A DNA stretch of 64,000 nt from Chara braunii. Its lineage: Eukaryota; Streptophyta; Charophyceae; Charales; Characeae. The DNA lies in assembly GCA_003427395.1 (NCBI GenBank), contig BFEA01000068.1:1347419-1411418 (forward strand). The letters run 5' to 3'. Shown piece after piece: positions 29,716 to 41,190 of this stretch (position 1 is its first letter; the number at the start of each line of letters is the position of its first letter). A program made the translations under genes and the position numbers. The notes below the pieces were generated by a model, which was not told the origin of the DNA, searched no databases, and saw only the letters and a program-made list of their open reading frames with translations.

Positions 29716-31085
29716 AGATCGGACCCAGACAGTGGCGAGATGATGGACTGAGGCAACCATCACTACCTGAGAGCTTCTGGCGTTGGATTTCGTGTGGAAA
29801 TCTCATCCTCCATACCTGAGAGACGGCAGGCATAGCCAGACCTTCGGAGCGCTCAGTTGGTATGACACAGAGATTGGTGGCGATATAGTGCTCAGTGGCT
29901 TGGGAGGCACTGAGGGGCTATTTTTAGCCCAGGTGGTGACTCTACTAGTAGTCTAGTGGCAAGATACCAGGGGGTATGTCAAGTTTCAGATTCTGAGTTG
30001 GATTCAGTGAATCTGGGTAGTGGGGATTAATCGCCATATCAAGAGTTTCAGTATCACCAAGTTTCAAGAGATTTTGAACGTGGGAGCACCAGGAACGGTG
30101 AATTGAAGAAACTGGCGAGATGACAACCATAGCCCGTTCAACTTCTTCTTTAAGTGTTTTGCCCTGAAGTAAGCGTGTTCCTTATTCAAGTCTCTGTAGC
30201 AAGTCTGATAGTTGTAACTAGACTGGAGAAATCGAAATTATATGTCTGTAGTCAGTGAAAGTTGAAAATCGCACTGCCTGGCTGCCATAGCTATTTCTCC
30301 TACCTATCTACTTTGACTTCTACTGACTCTGTTTGACTCCCTCTCTGTCTCAAATCACATCTCTGACTGTTTTACAGTATTGCGATTCAGTACACTTTGT
30401 GAGTTGGATAGTTCTGGGTCTATTGGTCAGTGATAATGGAATTCTGAGTATTGCGCTGCCATAGCCAGTGCTTGGGGCAGCCAGGGTTTGTCATATCTTA
30501 GGTTCTGTCCGTCAGAATTTGAGTCTGTCAGTCATCCCGAAATCACAATTCAATATTGAGCCATTGTCTGAAAGCGCTCTGCTGGGATTGATGTTTTGAG
30601 TCAGATACAGTGATATTTGTACTTCGCCTCACCCCTAGTGGGGCATACAGGGTCCTATAGTGTCAATGTCAATAGGAGGAGTCTAAAATAGCTTCATCAG
30701 TAATTTGTTGCATCTTGGTTGATTACCGAATTGTGTTAATCGCTACTTACTCTCTGCGCTATTCTAACCCTCCTACTTATAGTTCTAGGTTGCATCCTGT
30801 CTGATTATCTGACAACAATTCTAGAGTTATCGCACTCATATGAGGGTTCTGGGCTGTGAATGAAAAATCGCAAGTTGACTTTATCTCGGGATTGCCCTAA
30901 ATTGACCCAGAAAAACCCTTAGCAGCCTGCAGAGGCTAAGCGCTCTTCTGCCTATCACACCACGTCTCTTCTCATCAGGTGGCAGTGATTACATCTGTCT
31001 GTGTGTGTGTGTGTTGTAATCTTAATCTTTGTTGACCTTGTTTCTGCGTGTCTTTAATTATTTGGCTGTGTGGATGTAAATAACT
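29716..31085 (+). other. Gypsy leader, non-coding
   Basis: 1.37 kb between PBS and gag without a convincing ORF. A copy of an LTR phrase occurs at about 29818-29855. The length is unusual but not rare for plant gypsy elements. Confidence 0.6.
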
Positions 31086-32652
31086 ATGGCTGACGCTGAG
31101 ACGAGGGTTGACGAAGGGGAACCTTCTGCTCACCCTCCTCCACTTCCTCTCTCCTCCTTGGAACAGGCCCTGCTTGAAGCGGAGGAAAACCGCAGAAAGG
31201 CAGAGGCCCATATCCAACGGTTGAAAAAAGAGATGAAGGAAGCTGAGGAGGCTAGCGTGAAGGAGGAGAGGAGGAGACGGTTACGTAAAGAAGTGGAGAA
31301 GGTTGTTGTCAGTGGTACTTCCAGTCAGTAAAGTAAGGACACTGCTGAGTTGGTGTTGTTAACAGACACTCTCAACAGACCTTACTTTTCTAACCGAGAT
31401 CAACAAATTCTCGTTGTAGAGAATCAGTGCTTTGTCATCGACCGCAAGGTCGACAGGTTGACAACAAGTATTGATTCCCTGACAGCGAGTGTCAACAAAA
31501 TTCTGCAGCATCTGCAACTCCCTATGACTCCTCCCCAACCTCTTCAACCTATCCCAAAATTTGTTTCACCATCCCACAGTCATCCAACTTCACCTATCGG
31601 TTCCCATGTGTCCACTACCGTTGTCCCCTCTGGCACATGTGATCAGCGGCAGCCCAAGCTGACGCCACCTCCTATGTATTCTGGGGAAGACCCCAAGGTG
31701 GACGTTTCAGATTGGGTTACTGCGATGCAGGCGTACCTGGGCAGCTTCGTTTGTCCAGAGGCAACAAAGGTAGGAACGATTCTGGGGCGTCTGGAGAGGA
31801 CTGCGCTGAAATGGTGCACATCCTGCAGCGAAATAGAATCTGCCCTTGGACAAATGGACACAGCAGCTGAAGGTGGAGGGGTTGCTGCAGGCCCTGCGAG
31901 ACCGGTTTGCAGACAGGGAACAGGCCCGAAAAGCGGCAGGCAAGATAATACTGTTGGGCTCACGCAGGTTTGAGGGTTCCCTGTCCAAGCTTTACAGTAT
32001 GTTTGAGAGCTTGACTGCTACACCCGGTTCGGAGATGAGTGAGTCTGATCAGCTCACCCACTTCATGCGCGCAACGCCTCCTGACTACTCCATTGGCTTG
32101 TACTCTCAGGGCCATAAGGATTGGAGGTCCTTTGGCAAAGCGGCCCTGGACCTGGAGTCTCAGCTCAAGGTTCAGGAACCTTCTGATGGAAGGAGGAGGC
32201 CCTCTTCCAGGGGACAGCGGAGGAAGAAGGGCGCTCTGTTGGCTGCTGACGCAGGTTCGGATTTTGATGCATCTCAGTGTGGCAGTCCTCCATCTGAGAC
32301 TGCATCAGTATCAGCAGTTGAGCCAGCAGTTCTTGCCCTGGCTGAGAATCTTGCTGCCATATTCAAGGGAAAAACTGGTAACAGTAGCAGCAAGAGCTCA
32401 GCCAACCAAAAGGGGAAAGGGAAGGGACGTGCCACTTTCCCTCAGGCCCAGAAACCTAACCTACCACGAGACATCCATTGGCTAGTCAACCCCATGGATC
32501 CTTCCACCCTTCCCTGGAGAGCGCTCAGGATTCAGGAGGGGCAGTGGCAGAGGAGGAAGGACCGTGAGGTTTGTTTTCATTGCGAGGGGGACCATTTTCT
32601 GAAAGACTGTCCCCATATGCCTCACAAGCCTGGATCTAGTTCAAAAAACTAG
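31086..32652 (+). pseudogene. Gypsy gag (capsid-nucleocapsid)
   Basis: ATG at 31086 opens an N-terminal coiled coil rich in Glu/Lys/Arg (EQALLEAEENRRKAEAHIQR). One TAA (31329-31331) interrupts the frame, which continues in phase to about 31850. There a frameshift moves to the frame of GLLQALRDRFADREQARKAA, the capsid-like segment. The end has a zinc knuckle, CFHCEGDHFLKDC, C-x2-C-x3-H-x4-C, one residue shorter than the usual x4. Gag packages element RNA; this copy cannot make a full product. Confidence 0.85.
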
Positions 32653-32666
32653 ACCAGCAGAGGGAA

Positions 32667-33200
32667 GTGGAGTTAGCAGTTCCCTCCACTTGTGCTGATT
32701 CAGATTCTGATGAGTCTGAATTTGCATCTACCCTCACTGACTCTATTGGAGTTGTTGCGTCAGGATCCTTTACTTACATGGACCTTGACCTGGATGAGAC
32801 ATGGCAGGAAGATGACTGTCAGAATTTTGCTGATCTTTTTTTGTCTTTGCAGGAAAAGAGGAAGCATAAATCAGACCTCATCTTGCTGCGACCTTCCATC
32901 CTGGGAGCCAAGATCAAAGGCCTACTAGACTGTGGGCCCACGCGGAACTTCATCTCTCCCAAGGTTGTCAGCAAACTGCACTTGGATGGGAGATTAATGA
33001 AGTTGCTGCAGCCACTGTAAGTCCGTATTGGGGATTCTTCCACTGTCTGGATTACTAATGTTGTCAAGAACCTACCGGTTATCTTTGACAAGCACGAAAA
33101 GGTCAGACAACGCCTGAACTTCTATGTTTTCTCTAACGTGCCTTTTGATCTTGTCTTCTTTATGCAGTGGCTTGAGGCCACTAACCCTAGGATCGATTGA
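32667..33200 (+). pseudogene. Gypsy aspartic protease
   Basis: The frame after gag has an acidic spacer, then KGLLDCGPTRNFISPKVVSK, where the active site normally reads D-S-G-A: Ser to Cys and Ala to Pro. The Asp remains. A TAA at about 33018-33020 and a TGA near 33200 interrupt the continuing frame (IGDSSTVWITNVVKNLPVIF), which shows the LINKER-like region to RT. Confidence 0.8.
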
Positions 33201-33283
33201 CAGATCCCTAGGGTTGAGCTCCCTGACTGTAGAGGGGACTATCAGCCGTGTGTGCTAGCTGATGAGTACCATCCAGTCAGCAG

Positions 33284-34174
33284 TTGCTATTGTTTGAGAG
33301 CATACGAGTTTTTCCAACTCTCTCGCCAGACTGCCCACACACGTCTGTTTGTCGCATACGTGAAACAGACTGGTGTGGATGCTGCTCCTTGTCCCCACCG
33401 ATTCAACAGGTTTTGGACCGGTTCCCAAGCCTCATGCAGGAGCCGACTGGACTTGTCCACCGGCAGACCCAGCACAGGATTGAGCTCCTGCCAGGTGCGG
33501 TCCCTCCCAAGGGCCGTATCTACAGGATGTCCCCTACTGAACTCGATGAGCGCAAGAGACAGCTTGAGACCCTGACCAGCAAGGGTTGGATCAGACCGAG
33601 CACAAATGAATTTGGGGCTCCAGTTCTCTTTGTTCCAAAGGGCAATGGAGAGTTCAGAATGTGCGTAGATTATCGGGGTCTCGATAAGATCACTAGGAAG
33701 TCGACAAAGCCCCTTCCTAGGATCGGCGATCCGTTGGACATGGTGCAGGGTTGCACGATTTTCAGCAAGATCAACCTCAAATCTGGCTACCACCAGATTG
33801 AGATGGTTGAAGGCGATGTCCACAAGACTACCTTCAAGACCAGATATGGTACTTATGAGTATCTGGTCATGCCTTTTGGTCTTTGCAATGCCTCTGGCAC
33901 ATTCCAAACAGAGATGCATCGCATACTCAGGCCTTACCTGAACAAGTTTGTAGTTGTATACCTGGATGGTGATGATATCCTAGTATTCGGTCGATCTGTC
34001 GAGGAGCATGCGCAGCATCTTGCTCTGGCTCTCCAGGCACTACATGAGGCCCGGTATAAGATCAACAGGGAAAAGTCCTCCTTTGGACTGACTTTTGTGA
34101 CTTATCTGAGACATGTAATCTCTGGGGAAGGGCTAGCTCCTGAAGCAACTAAGGTTGCTGCGATTCAGGACTAG
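33284..34174 (+). pseudogene. Gypsy reverse transcriptase
   Basis: RT motifs in one open stretch: GAPVLFVPKGNGEFRMCVDY, RGLDKIT, then motif A as FSKINLKSGYHQIEM, where the catalytic Asp is Asn. Then come YLVMPFGLCNASGTFQ and motif C as YLDGDDILVF, with two residues inserted in the normal Y-L-D-D. RT and RNase H would copy element RNA into DNA; loss of the motif A Asp alone should stop polymerisation. The frame ends at a TAG near 34172. Confidence 0.93.
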
Positions 34175-34193
34175 CCATAGCCTACCATAGTGC

Positions 34194-34775
34194 GTGATGT
34201 CAGGTCATTCTTGGGGTCTTGCCTCCTATTACAGAAAGTTCGTCGTGAACGTTTCTGCTATTGCTGCACCCCTGACTGACCTCACAAAGAAAGACACCCA
34301 CTTTCTTTGGACATCAGACTGTCATCAGGCTTTTACGAGCCTCAAGGTGGCCTTGATGCGTGCACCTATTCTGAAGTTACCTGGCCCTACCTTGCCCTTC
34401 GTACTAACTACTAATGCTAGCCAGTATGGGGTTGGGGCGGTACTTCAGCAGGACAGTGGGCATGGTCTGCAGCCTGTTGAGTACATATGAGTAAGAAGAT
34501 CAAAGTGAAGAAACTGCAAGACTCTACATACGAGAAAGAGTTGTATGCTCTAGTGTCAGCGCTCAAGCATTGGAAACATTTCCTCATGGGCAGGCACTTC
34601 ACTATCTATTCAGATCACTCCACCTTATAGTGGATGAAGACCCAAGGGGAACTGAATGACAAGCTTGCACGCTATATTCAGTTCATCGATCTCTTTGACT
34701 CTGAACTGAAAGACAAGAAGGGCTGCTACAATTGCGTAGCATATGCCCTTTCTCGTCTGACGCTCTCTACCTAAT
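34194..34775 (+). pseudogene. Gypsy RNase H
   Basis: SYYRKFVVNVSAIAAPLTDL and FVLTTNASQYGVGAVLQQDS mark the RT connection and RNase H start. The first catalytic Asp of T-D-A-S is Asn here. After a TGA near 34488 the domain continues in other frames (KELYALVSALKHWKHFLMGR, FTIYSDHSTL, AYALSRL). Inactive. Confidence 0.85.
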
Positions 34776-34899
34776 CTCCTATACTCATACCTTTGGGGAG
34801 GGTACCCGTCAGACCATTATCCAGTTGTTGCCATAGGACCCGATTTTCGGCCCTATAGTAGTCAAGAATCTGCAAACTGATCCTGCATCTTAACCAGGA

Positions 34900-36080
34900 T
34901 ATTCTCTGGTCTCAGGTCTGCTGTATACTTGCAGCAGAGGAGAGGAGCGTATGTGCATTCCCCAGGACCGCCAGCTGAGAACACTCATGATGTCCGAGTG
35001 TCATGATGGTCGCGGCCACTTTGGGGCCTTGAAATCGTTGGCAGCCCTGTCGCAACGATTCTTCTGGCCAGATATGAGGACTGACATGCTGCACTATGCC
35101 GAAACCTGTGAGCTATGCCAAAGGAATAAGGTTGTTTGTCGACCTCCCCTTGGCCTACTGCAGCCACTTCCCATTCCTGATGCCCTGCACAATCAGTGTC
35201 TATTGACTTCACTGGCCTAGGGAGGACTACTCCTCGCGGTATGTGTCAGGTCATGGTATGTGTGGACATGTTTCTTAAATAAACGGCAATTTCGTCAAAA
35301 CGGACATATGATATTTTTTGAACGAAATTGGAATTGAGTTTTTGGGCCGAATTCCGGTCCAAATTTTTGGCTCCGGGGGGTCCAGCGTTCTTGGAACGTC
35401 GAACCCCCTAGATGTATCTGACCTCAAGCAGAGACCAGATACATCTAGGGGGTCCGGCGTTCTGGGAATGCTGGATCCCCAGGAGCTAAAATTTTGGACC
35501 AGATTTTGACCCAAAAACTCAATTTCAATTTCGTTCAAAAAAATATAATATGTCCATTTTGACGAAATGGCTGTTAATATTCGGAGTTCATTCCCTTGCC
35601 AGAAGAAGCCAGAGTTCCAGCCGTGCAGGCGGCCTTTGCTGACCGGTGGGTTACACACCATGGGCCACCCACCTCCATCCTCAGCGACCGTGATCCATGC
35701 TTTTGCAGCAATGAGTGGACATGACCTCAGGTCGCCATCCTGAAGCCAATGGGCAGGCTAAGGTGATGAACCAGATTCTCTTCCATTTGTTGCGTCTGGT
35801 GATCAGCCCTGATCAGCAGGACTGGGATCTCCACTTAGGATGGGCACAACTAGTGTACAATACGTTTGTACACTCCTCCACAGGGTCCACCCCTTATCGG
35901 TTGCACTGGGGACGTGAACCACGACAACCTCTCGATGATATCATCGATAAGGCTACTGCCAGACTGACATCTGGGACTGCAGCATTCACCAGACAGTACG
36001 AGAGGGATATCGAACGAGCCAAAGTTAACCTACTCAAAGCCCAAAAGGCTATGATTCAACAGACTAACAAGCATCGTTGA
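34900..36080 (+). pseudogene. Gypsy integrase, split by a MITE
   Basis: The zinc-binding part shows H-x-H...C-x2-C (ECHDGRGHFG ... CELCQRNK). The catalytic core begins SIDFTGL (first Asp) and reaches VCVDMFLK (second Asp near 35265), where the 297-bp MITE enters. It resumes at about 35577 and reaches HPEANGQAKVMNQIL, where the third acidic residue (normally Glu in G-Q-T-E) is Lys. WAQLVYNTFVHSSTGSTPYR confirms the core end. Inactive. Confidence 0.9.
35280..35576. mobile_element. Foldback MITE (Tc1/mariner or Stowaway-like) in integrase
   Basis: The 297 bp fold back nearly end to end: arms AATTTCGTCAAAACGGACAT and ATTTCGTCAAAATGGACATA (complement of the right end) continue through GAACGAAATTG, TTGAGTTTTTGGG and GGATCCAGC-like words to a short loop near 35425. 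TA lies at each outer boundary (35280-35281 and 35575-35576), as expected of a TA target duplication. No ORF. Confidence 0.92.
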
Positions 36081-36096
36081 CCATCCCCCATTCGCG

Positions 36097-36537
36097 TTGG
36101 TGACTGGGTCTGGGTACTCAGTTATAAGTTATCGCGAGAGGAGGACATTTCGCCCAAGCTGGCAGGTTTTTTATACAGTGGGAGCTGACCCTTTCGGGCC
36201 ATCTTATCACGTGGACGTCCCACTGCATCTACAAACCTACCCTGTCTTTCATGCATCCAATCTGTCGCCGTTTACCCCAGCTGATGCATTCCCAGACAGG
36301 CCTCCTCAATTTGGTCCCCCTATTCCTGAGAAGGGGTACGAGGTGGAATCAGTTGAGGATGAGCATGGTACAGGCCCGGATAAGGAGTACCTTGTGAAGT
36401 TTCTTTACCAGCCCCATACTGAGGATCGCTGGTTCGCTCGCAAGGAACTTATGAAAACAGCAAAGTTTGTTGTCCTCAAATATGAGGCTGCGCAGAAAGG
36501 GATTATCACTCGGCGCCCTACATGCCTACGCCCCTAG
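36097..36537 (+). pseudogene. Gypsy integrase C-terminus with chromodomain-like tail
   Basis: YHVDVPLHLQTYPVFHASNL is the usual segment before the tail. YEVESVEDEHGTGPDKEYLV, KFLYQPHTEDRWFARKEL has the chromodomain arrangement (V-E-x-I/V-x-D ... YLVKW-like ... W). It suggests the chromovirus branch, whose tail can target chromatin. The exact fold needs a profile search. Ends TAG at 36535. Confidence 0.75.
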
Positions 36538-36551
36538 CTCAGAGGTCCTCG

Positions 36552-36570
36552 CTCGGGGGGAGGGTAGGTC
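36552..36570 (+). promoter_or_regulatory. Polypurine tract
   Basis: CGGGGGGAGGGTAGG lies just before the 3' LTR, the expected plus-strand priming site. Confidence 0.8.
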
Positions 36571-37774
36571 TGCAATGACTTGCTGGTTCCAGGTTGCCTG
36601 TAGCCTCTCTCTCACGAGGTTGTACCATAGGTAGGGACAGATTCATAATTTTGTTTGGTTGAGGGCTAACCGAGAGACCTACCTGTAAGGAAAATTCGTG
36701 AGGGACATATCTGTAAATATGGGAAAATATAGGCTTAGTACTAACTCGGATTTCCTACAGCTACCCTAACTGCGAACAGCAGACCCGAAGTACCCCTAGG
36801 ACAGACAGGCCCTAAGGGCCTATGCTGATAGACGGTCCTATAGCCTATAGCCAGGTAGAGAGAGGCCCAAGGGGCCGAAACAGTAATGGTACCGGTCGGT
36901 CAGTCGGTCCGGTCTAGGTTGAGTCTAGGCTAGGGTAGAGTATAGATAGGTTGAGAGAATCGGCTGAGGGCTTTTGGCTGTTGACACTTCGTGGTGGGAG
37001 TTGCTGCACACACGGTATCAGGTCGTGGTTACTGATTCATGCGTGAGAGACGACGGACATAGCCAGACCTTCGGAGCGCTGACTAGACTGGGGTCAATGC
37101 TGTCCGCTCTGACTCTCTGGGAGTCAAAGCGGTCTGGGCTATAAGAGGTCTGATGCGCTGGAGCATGTGGTGCACTGCTGACCCTCCTCAGGAGTAAGGT
37201 CCCAGTGGCGATGCAGCCTTAGCAGCATCTTCTCAGAGATTATCATCGTTTGGACTTCATTTTCATCGTAGACTGTTGGCGCGGGGCTTTTTCTTCATCA
37301 TTTGAGTGACGGTTGATTTTGGGAGCCTGTTTCATCTTGGCGCAGGCCACTGAGTTGGATGTCAGGGTGGCACTGGGTGTTACCTGGGGTTCTGGTGCTA
37401 TTTTTAGCTGCCCAATGTGTGTGGGGTTGTGGCACTACCCCTCTGAGGGTAGGGCAACAGGGTTCTGAGGTTATTCAGTGAAAACGATGCTCTGGGTTTA
37501 ATAAACAGTTGTAATACTGTGTTTGAGTTGTCATCTCTTCATTGATTTCTGGCTGTGATCTCTCGGTTGTCTTCTATGAATAATTGTTGGGATTTTGGTG
37601 GAGAGAATTCACTGTGTCGTGTATCCTGTCACTTCGCTCCTCTGAGTCTTCCGCTGCGTTCCTTGTGTTGGGCGGTGTGACACTCCACTACCTCTCCCCT
37701 TCCTTTTGTGCATGTATGGGCGTGTACGGGAGTGAGCGTTGATTAAATTTCAACGGACAATCAGGTTCATAACA
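36571..37774 (+). repeat. 3' LTR (1204 bp)
   Basis: Collinear with the 5' LTR; its length equals the 5' LTR minus the SINE insertion within a few bases. Confidence 0.95.
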
Positions 37775-37854
37775 CACATACCTACAATACCGAACACACA
37801 CACATACATAACCATAGGGCTGGGAGGAGGTCACGACCAACTAATAATAGGCGT

Positions 37855-38022
37855 CTCGATGATAGTGGGATAGGGGGTGCGCTAGGAGTACTGACCTGAG
37901 GATGGGATGGGAGGTGGTCTCATATTCCAGGACACTCACGGCCTACTGCTCTAGGTGATGACTGTGTACTGAGTGACTGGCCTCTACAACACCATGGACT
38001 TGAAAAAAAAATAAAAAAATGC
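37855..38022 (+). mobile_element. SINE-D repeat, copy 1, poly(A)-tailed
   Basis: GGGGGTGCGCTAGGAGTACT, GAGGATGGGATGG, CTGGCCTCTACAACACCATG, GACTTG and an A-rich tail. It matches 38245-38420 in order. Confidence 0.75.
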
Positions 38023-38089
38023 GTCTCGATGATAATAGAGGGTGTGAGTTAGTAGTCGGTCTACTTAGGGGCTAATAGGTGATTGCTTG

Positions 38090-38386
38090 AGCCTGGCGTC
38101 CGAAGTTCCTGTACGATGACGCGCGTTCGACTACGCTTCCACCAGGGCTGCGTCACTAGCCCTGGTGCCTGTCACTACCGTTCCGTCCAAGTTCCCCTCG
38201 ATGGTAGGGTAATGGTCCTGAGTGCTGGTCACACTGAGGTAGGATAGTAGGAATAGGGGGTGCACTAGGAGTATTGACGCGAGGATGGGATGGAAGGTAG
38301 CATCGTCTCTTCAGGGCAACCATGGCTGACAGCTTCCGACAATCAATATGAGCCTAGTAACTGACCTCTACAACACGCTGGACTTT

Positions 38387-38420
<34 letters not shown>
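38090..38420 (+). mobile_element. SINE-D repeat, copy 2, poly(A)-tailed
   Basis: GGGGGTGCACTAGGAGTATT, GAGGATGGGATGG, CTGACCTCTACAACACGCTG, GACTTTC, then a pure A run of about 34 (38387-38420). GCGTTCGACTACGC near 38122 is weakly B-box-like. Confidence 0.75.
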
Positions 38421-38422
<2 letters not shown>

Positions 38423-38429
38423 GACCATG

Positions 38430-40925
38430 GGATCTAGCCCAGTATTCTTTTCTTCTTTTTTTTTCTTGATTGTGTGAAACGGCAGTGGGCTTGAGGTATC
38501 AACATAGAACTGACAGGCCCCATGTAATTCAGCATTTACCAATTTATCTAATTCCATTTGGATTAGAATCGACGTCTGTTTATCAGCAGACCACATTGAC
38601 TGGTTCAGCCCCACATTCACATCATGCAGCAATATCCTAAACCCCCAGTTCACCCGAAGCAGAGTACAGCTCTCACCAGTATACGCAGTAAAAGCTTTTC
38701 GATTCTGGACTCAACGGGGTAGGCCATTTTGAAAAGGTGCACTTGCAGGCTCGGGAGACTCGGAAGGTAGCTTCGTCAAATTAGGTTCGTGTGAACTAGT
38801 GTTTAAGCCGCAACTCTATCCGACACCCAGAAATTGGGATCTGGTGAGTTAGGAGCGGGTTTTAGAGGGAGTGCCGACCAGAAGGCGCAGGTGGGATGAG
38901 TCTCACAGTTTTCAAGCACCAACTTTGGCAATTGGTCACACTTAGAAGAATTGACAAAAAAAATCTGAAAATTTAAGATCGAGTAGACTGTGCAACAGCA
39001 TACCAGGCGTGTGTTGGGTAGCGTTGTGCAGCCGTGAACGCCGCGACTTGGGGTGGAGGAAGGGCACCTGCCCGGGTGAGTATCAGCGCTTCGGGAAAGG
39101 CAGGTGGAGGACAGCCATGACCTCAGAAGTTCGTCCATAGCTGAGGCAGGGGTGACTGTGCCCATGAGAACAGGGAACGTATGAGGGCTGACTCGGAGTA
39201 AGAGGAAAGGGGGAGGGAGAGACGAGAGGGGAGGGCAGGTGATATGATAGATGATAGAAAAGGAGGGAACCAACTGCGACGCGGAAGCAGAGGTGCCGGA
39301 CTAAAGTGACGATCTGCAGCAGGTCAGAGAGCCCGGGGACCAGGGGAATCGTCACAACAACTGGAAGCTGGCGTCAACAACATCGACGAGGGGAACATAT
39401 TCAGGAGTCCCTCCCTCAAAGGCATGGTGGAGGGAGCGACTGAACCTGATAATGACCCGGATACACGAAGATGAGGCAGCGAGTCTAAGCAACAGGACAT
39501 GTAAGATCGGAGGGAGCAAAGCTTAATTTCAGGTAAGTAGAGACACCACCGAATTGATGTAAGGAGAGTGAATATCCATAAGGAAGAACACTCCACCGAG
39601 AAATTAGAGTACGTGAGATAGAGGGTAGGAAAAGTAGGAAATGAGAGGGGAGACAGGTGGCCGCAGAAGGAGTGGAAGGGGAAGAAGGAAAGAGGGAGGG
39701 GTGAGACGAGTGGTAAGGACGAAGGAGGAGCACTCAAGGGGTGGTACACAGAGAAAGGATTAAGGAGAGGGACACAGAGGAGTATGCAGAAGAAATAACG
39801 GAACCCCGATCTTCCGCCCTCCCTTTCACCTTTCTGCCTTGTCTTATTGCCTCCCATCCCTTCTCTCACAGAAAGAGAGTGAATATCCATAAGGAAGAAC
39901 GCCCCACTGCTACTCCGTCTCTCTCCGCGCTTTCACCTTATCTCCCTGTCTCACACCTTATCTCTCTCCCCGTCTCACACCCCCTTTTCGATCCCTCGTG
40001 ATACTTCACTGTTTTTGCTCGCATAAAGCAACCGGTTGAGTATAGAGGGATAGGAATGGAGGAGAGAGGAAGGAGGGGAGGAAACCTGACAATAGATCGT
40101 GTGGAAGGAAAGAAGGGAAGGAAAACACAACGGACTTCGCATCAAGAGGGAAGGAGGGACAGGTGAGGGTTTACCTCACTCTTCCCGTTTCACGTCCCCT
40201 CTTCGATCCCTCTACTTACTTCACTGGTTCTGGTCATATAGCGTAACTCGTAGAGTATAGAGGGACAGGAGAGGAAGAGAGAGGAGAGAAGGAAGGAGGG
40301 GAGGGAAGGAGGGACAGGTGAAACGAAGAGTGGGACCTTGTGGAAAAGGAACACCCCAGGATCACACGGAGAAGGAGGAGGGGACAGCAAAGTTCGTCGC
40401 GAAGGATTGAAGAGCGACATCAGAGGGGAAGAACACTCCACGAGCATACAGAGAAAGGGGAAGGGGAATGGAGCATACACACGAGTGCTAGCTACAGTTT
40501 TGACAAGAGGAAGTGGGAAGGTACATCAGCCATGACGAGAAAGGACGGATCCAGTATGACAGTTAGTAAGGGAAAGAGTAAATTTCAAAGAGCACACTGA
40601 AAAATGGATTCTATGCTCATGAATAAAGGGGTAGCAAGGCATCATGCCCAGGGGTGTCTCACGGGGCTCGGCTCCCCACACAAAGATGGGACCAAGCCGG
40701 GGCATGTTCGGGAGGGAGCAGGGGGAGGAGGCCAGGAGAATCAACCAGAGGCAAGCATCGAGTCAGGGGGTCCGGCCAGCTCGGAAGGCAGGCGGGAAGC
40801 TTTGGGAGCAAACCCAAAGTCGTGGGCGGAAAGGGTGGGAAGACCAGTCTCAGTGGAAACAATCTCAATTCAACGAAAGAAAGAAGGAGAAGAGGGAGGG
40901 CAAGGGGAACAGTGGAGAATCCCGC
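38430..40925. other. Purine-skewed DNA with internal duplications, no gene recognised
   Basis: Plus strand is rich in GGAGGG, GAAAGG and AGAGGG from about 39150 on. TGAATATCCATAAGGAAGAA occurs at about 39580 and 39880, and GAGTATAGAGGGA(T/C)AGGA followed by GAGAGAGGA at about 40035 and 40253. Open frames are Ser/Pro/Leu low complexity on the minus strand and their Arg/Gly/Lys mirror on the plus strand, with no family motif. Confidence 0.5.
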
Positions 40926-40927
40926 TG

Positions 40928-41008
40928 TTTTTTTTTTTTTTTTTGAACCAATGTGCTCCATCTATTGGTGGGGAGTGTCACCTGCTGGAAACCGGGTCCA
41001 GCGTCCAT
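40928..41008 (-). mobile_element. SINE-A copy, minus strand
   Basis: Poly(T) 40928-40944, then CTATTGGTGGGGAGTGTCAC, CTGGAAACCGGGTCCAGCG. It abuts the 3' end of LINE-3. Confidence 0.85.
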
Positions 41009-41190
41009 AAATACATCTTTTTTTGAAACTTTGATCATAACCATAAAAACAGATGATCTTGTTGAGCCTTGTGCCTCTTCACCCTTACCAGGGCGCCATA
41101 ACTACTTTCCTTCCTAGCACATGACCATAACCCATTGTATCATAAGCATATGCATAACATTCAAAACCAATGGATGCCAGGTGTAAATAC

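Larger units (their letters stand above)
28361..37774 (+). mobile_element. Ty3/gypsy LTR retrotransposon, full-length but inactive
   Basis: Long terminal repeats start TGCAATGACTTGC and end GGTTCATAACA. The interior runs gag, protease, RT, RNase H, integrase and a chromodomain-like tail, the Ty3/gypsy order. CACA lies directly outside both ends (28357-28360 and 37775-37778), a probable 4-5-bp target duplication. Several reading frames are shifted, and catalytic positions are altered in RT, RNase H and integrase. Two younger elements sit inside it. Confidence 0.95.

Noticed and set aside
38803-39890. Ser/Pro/Leu-rich ORFs on the minus strand
   Set aside because: They mirror a purine-rich plus strand, with no conserved motif and duplicated segments.
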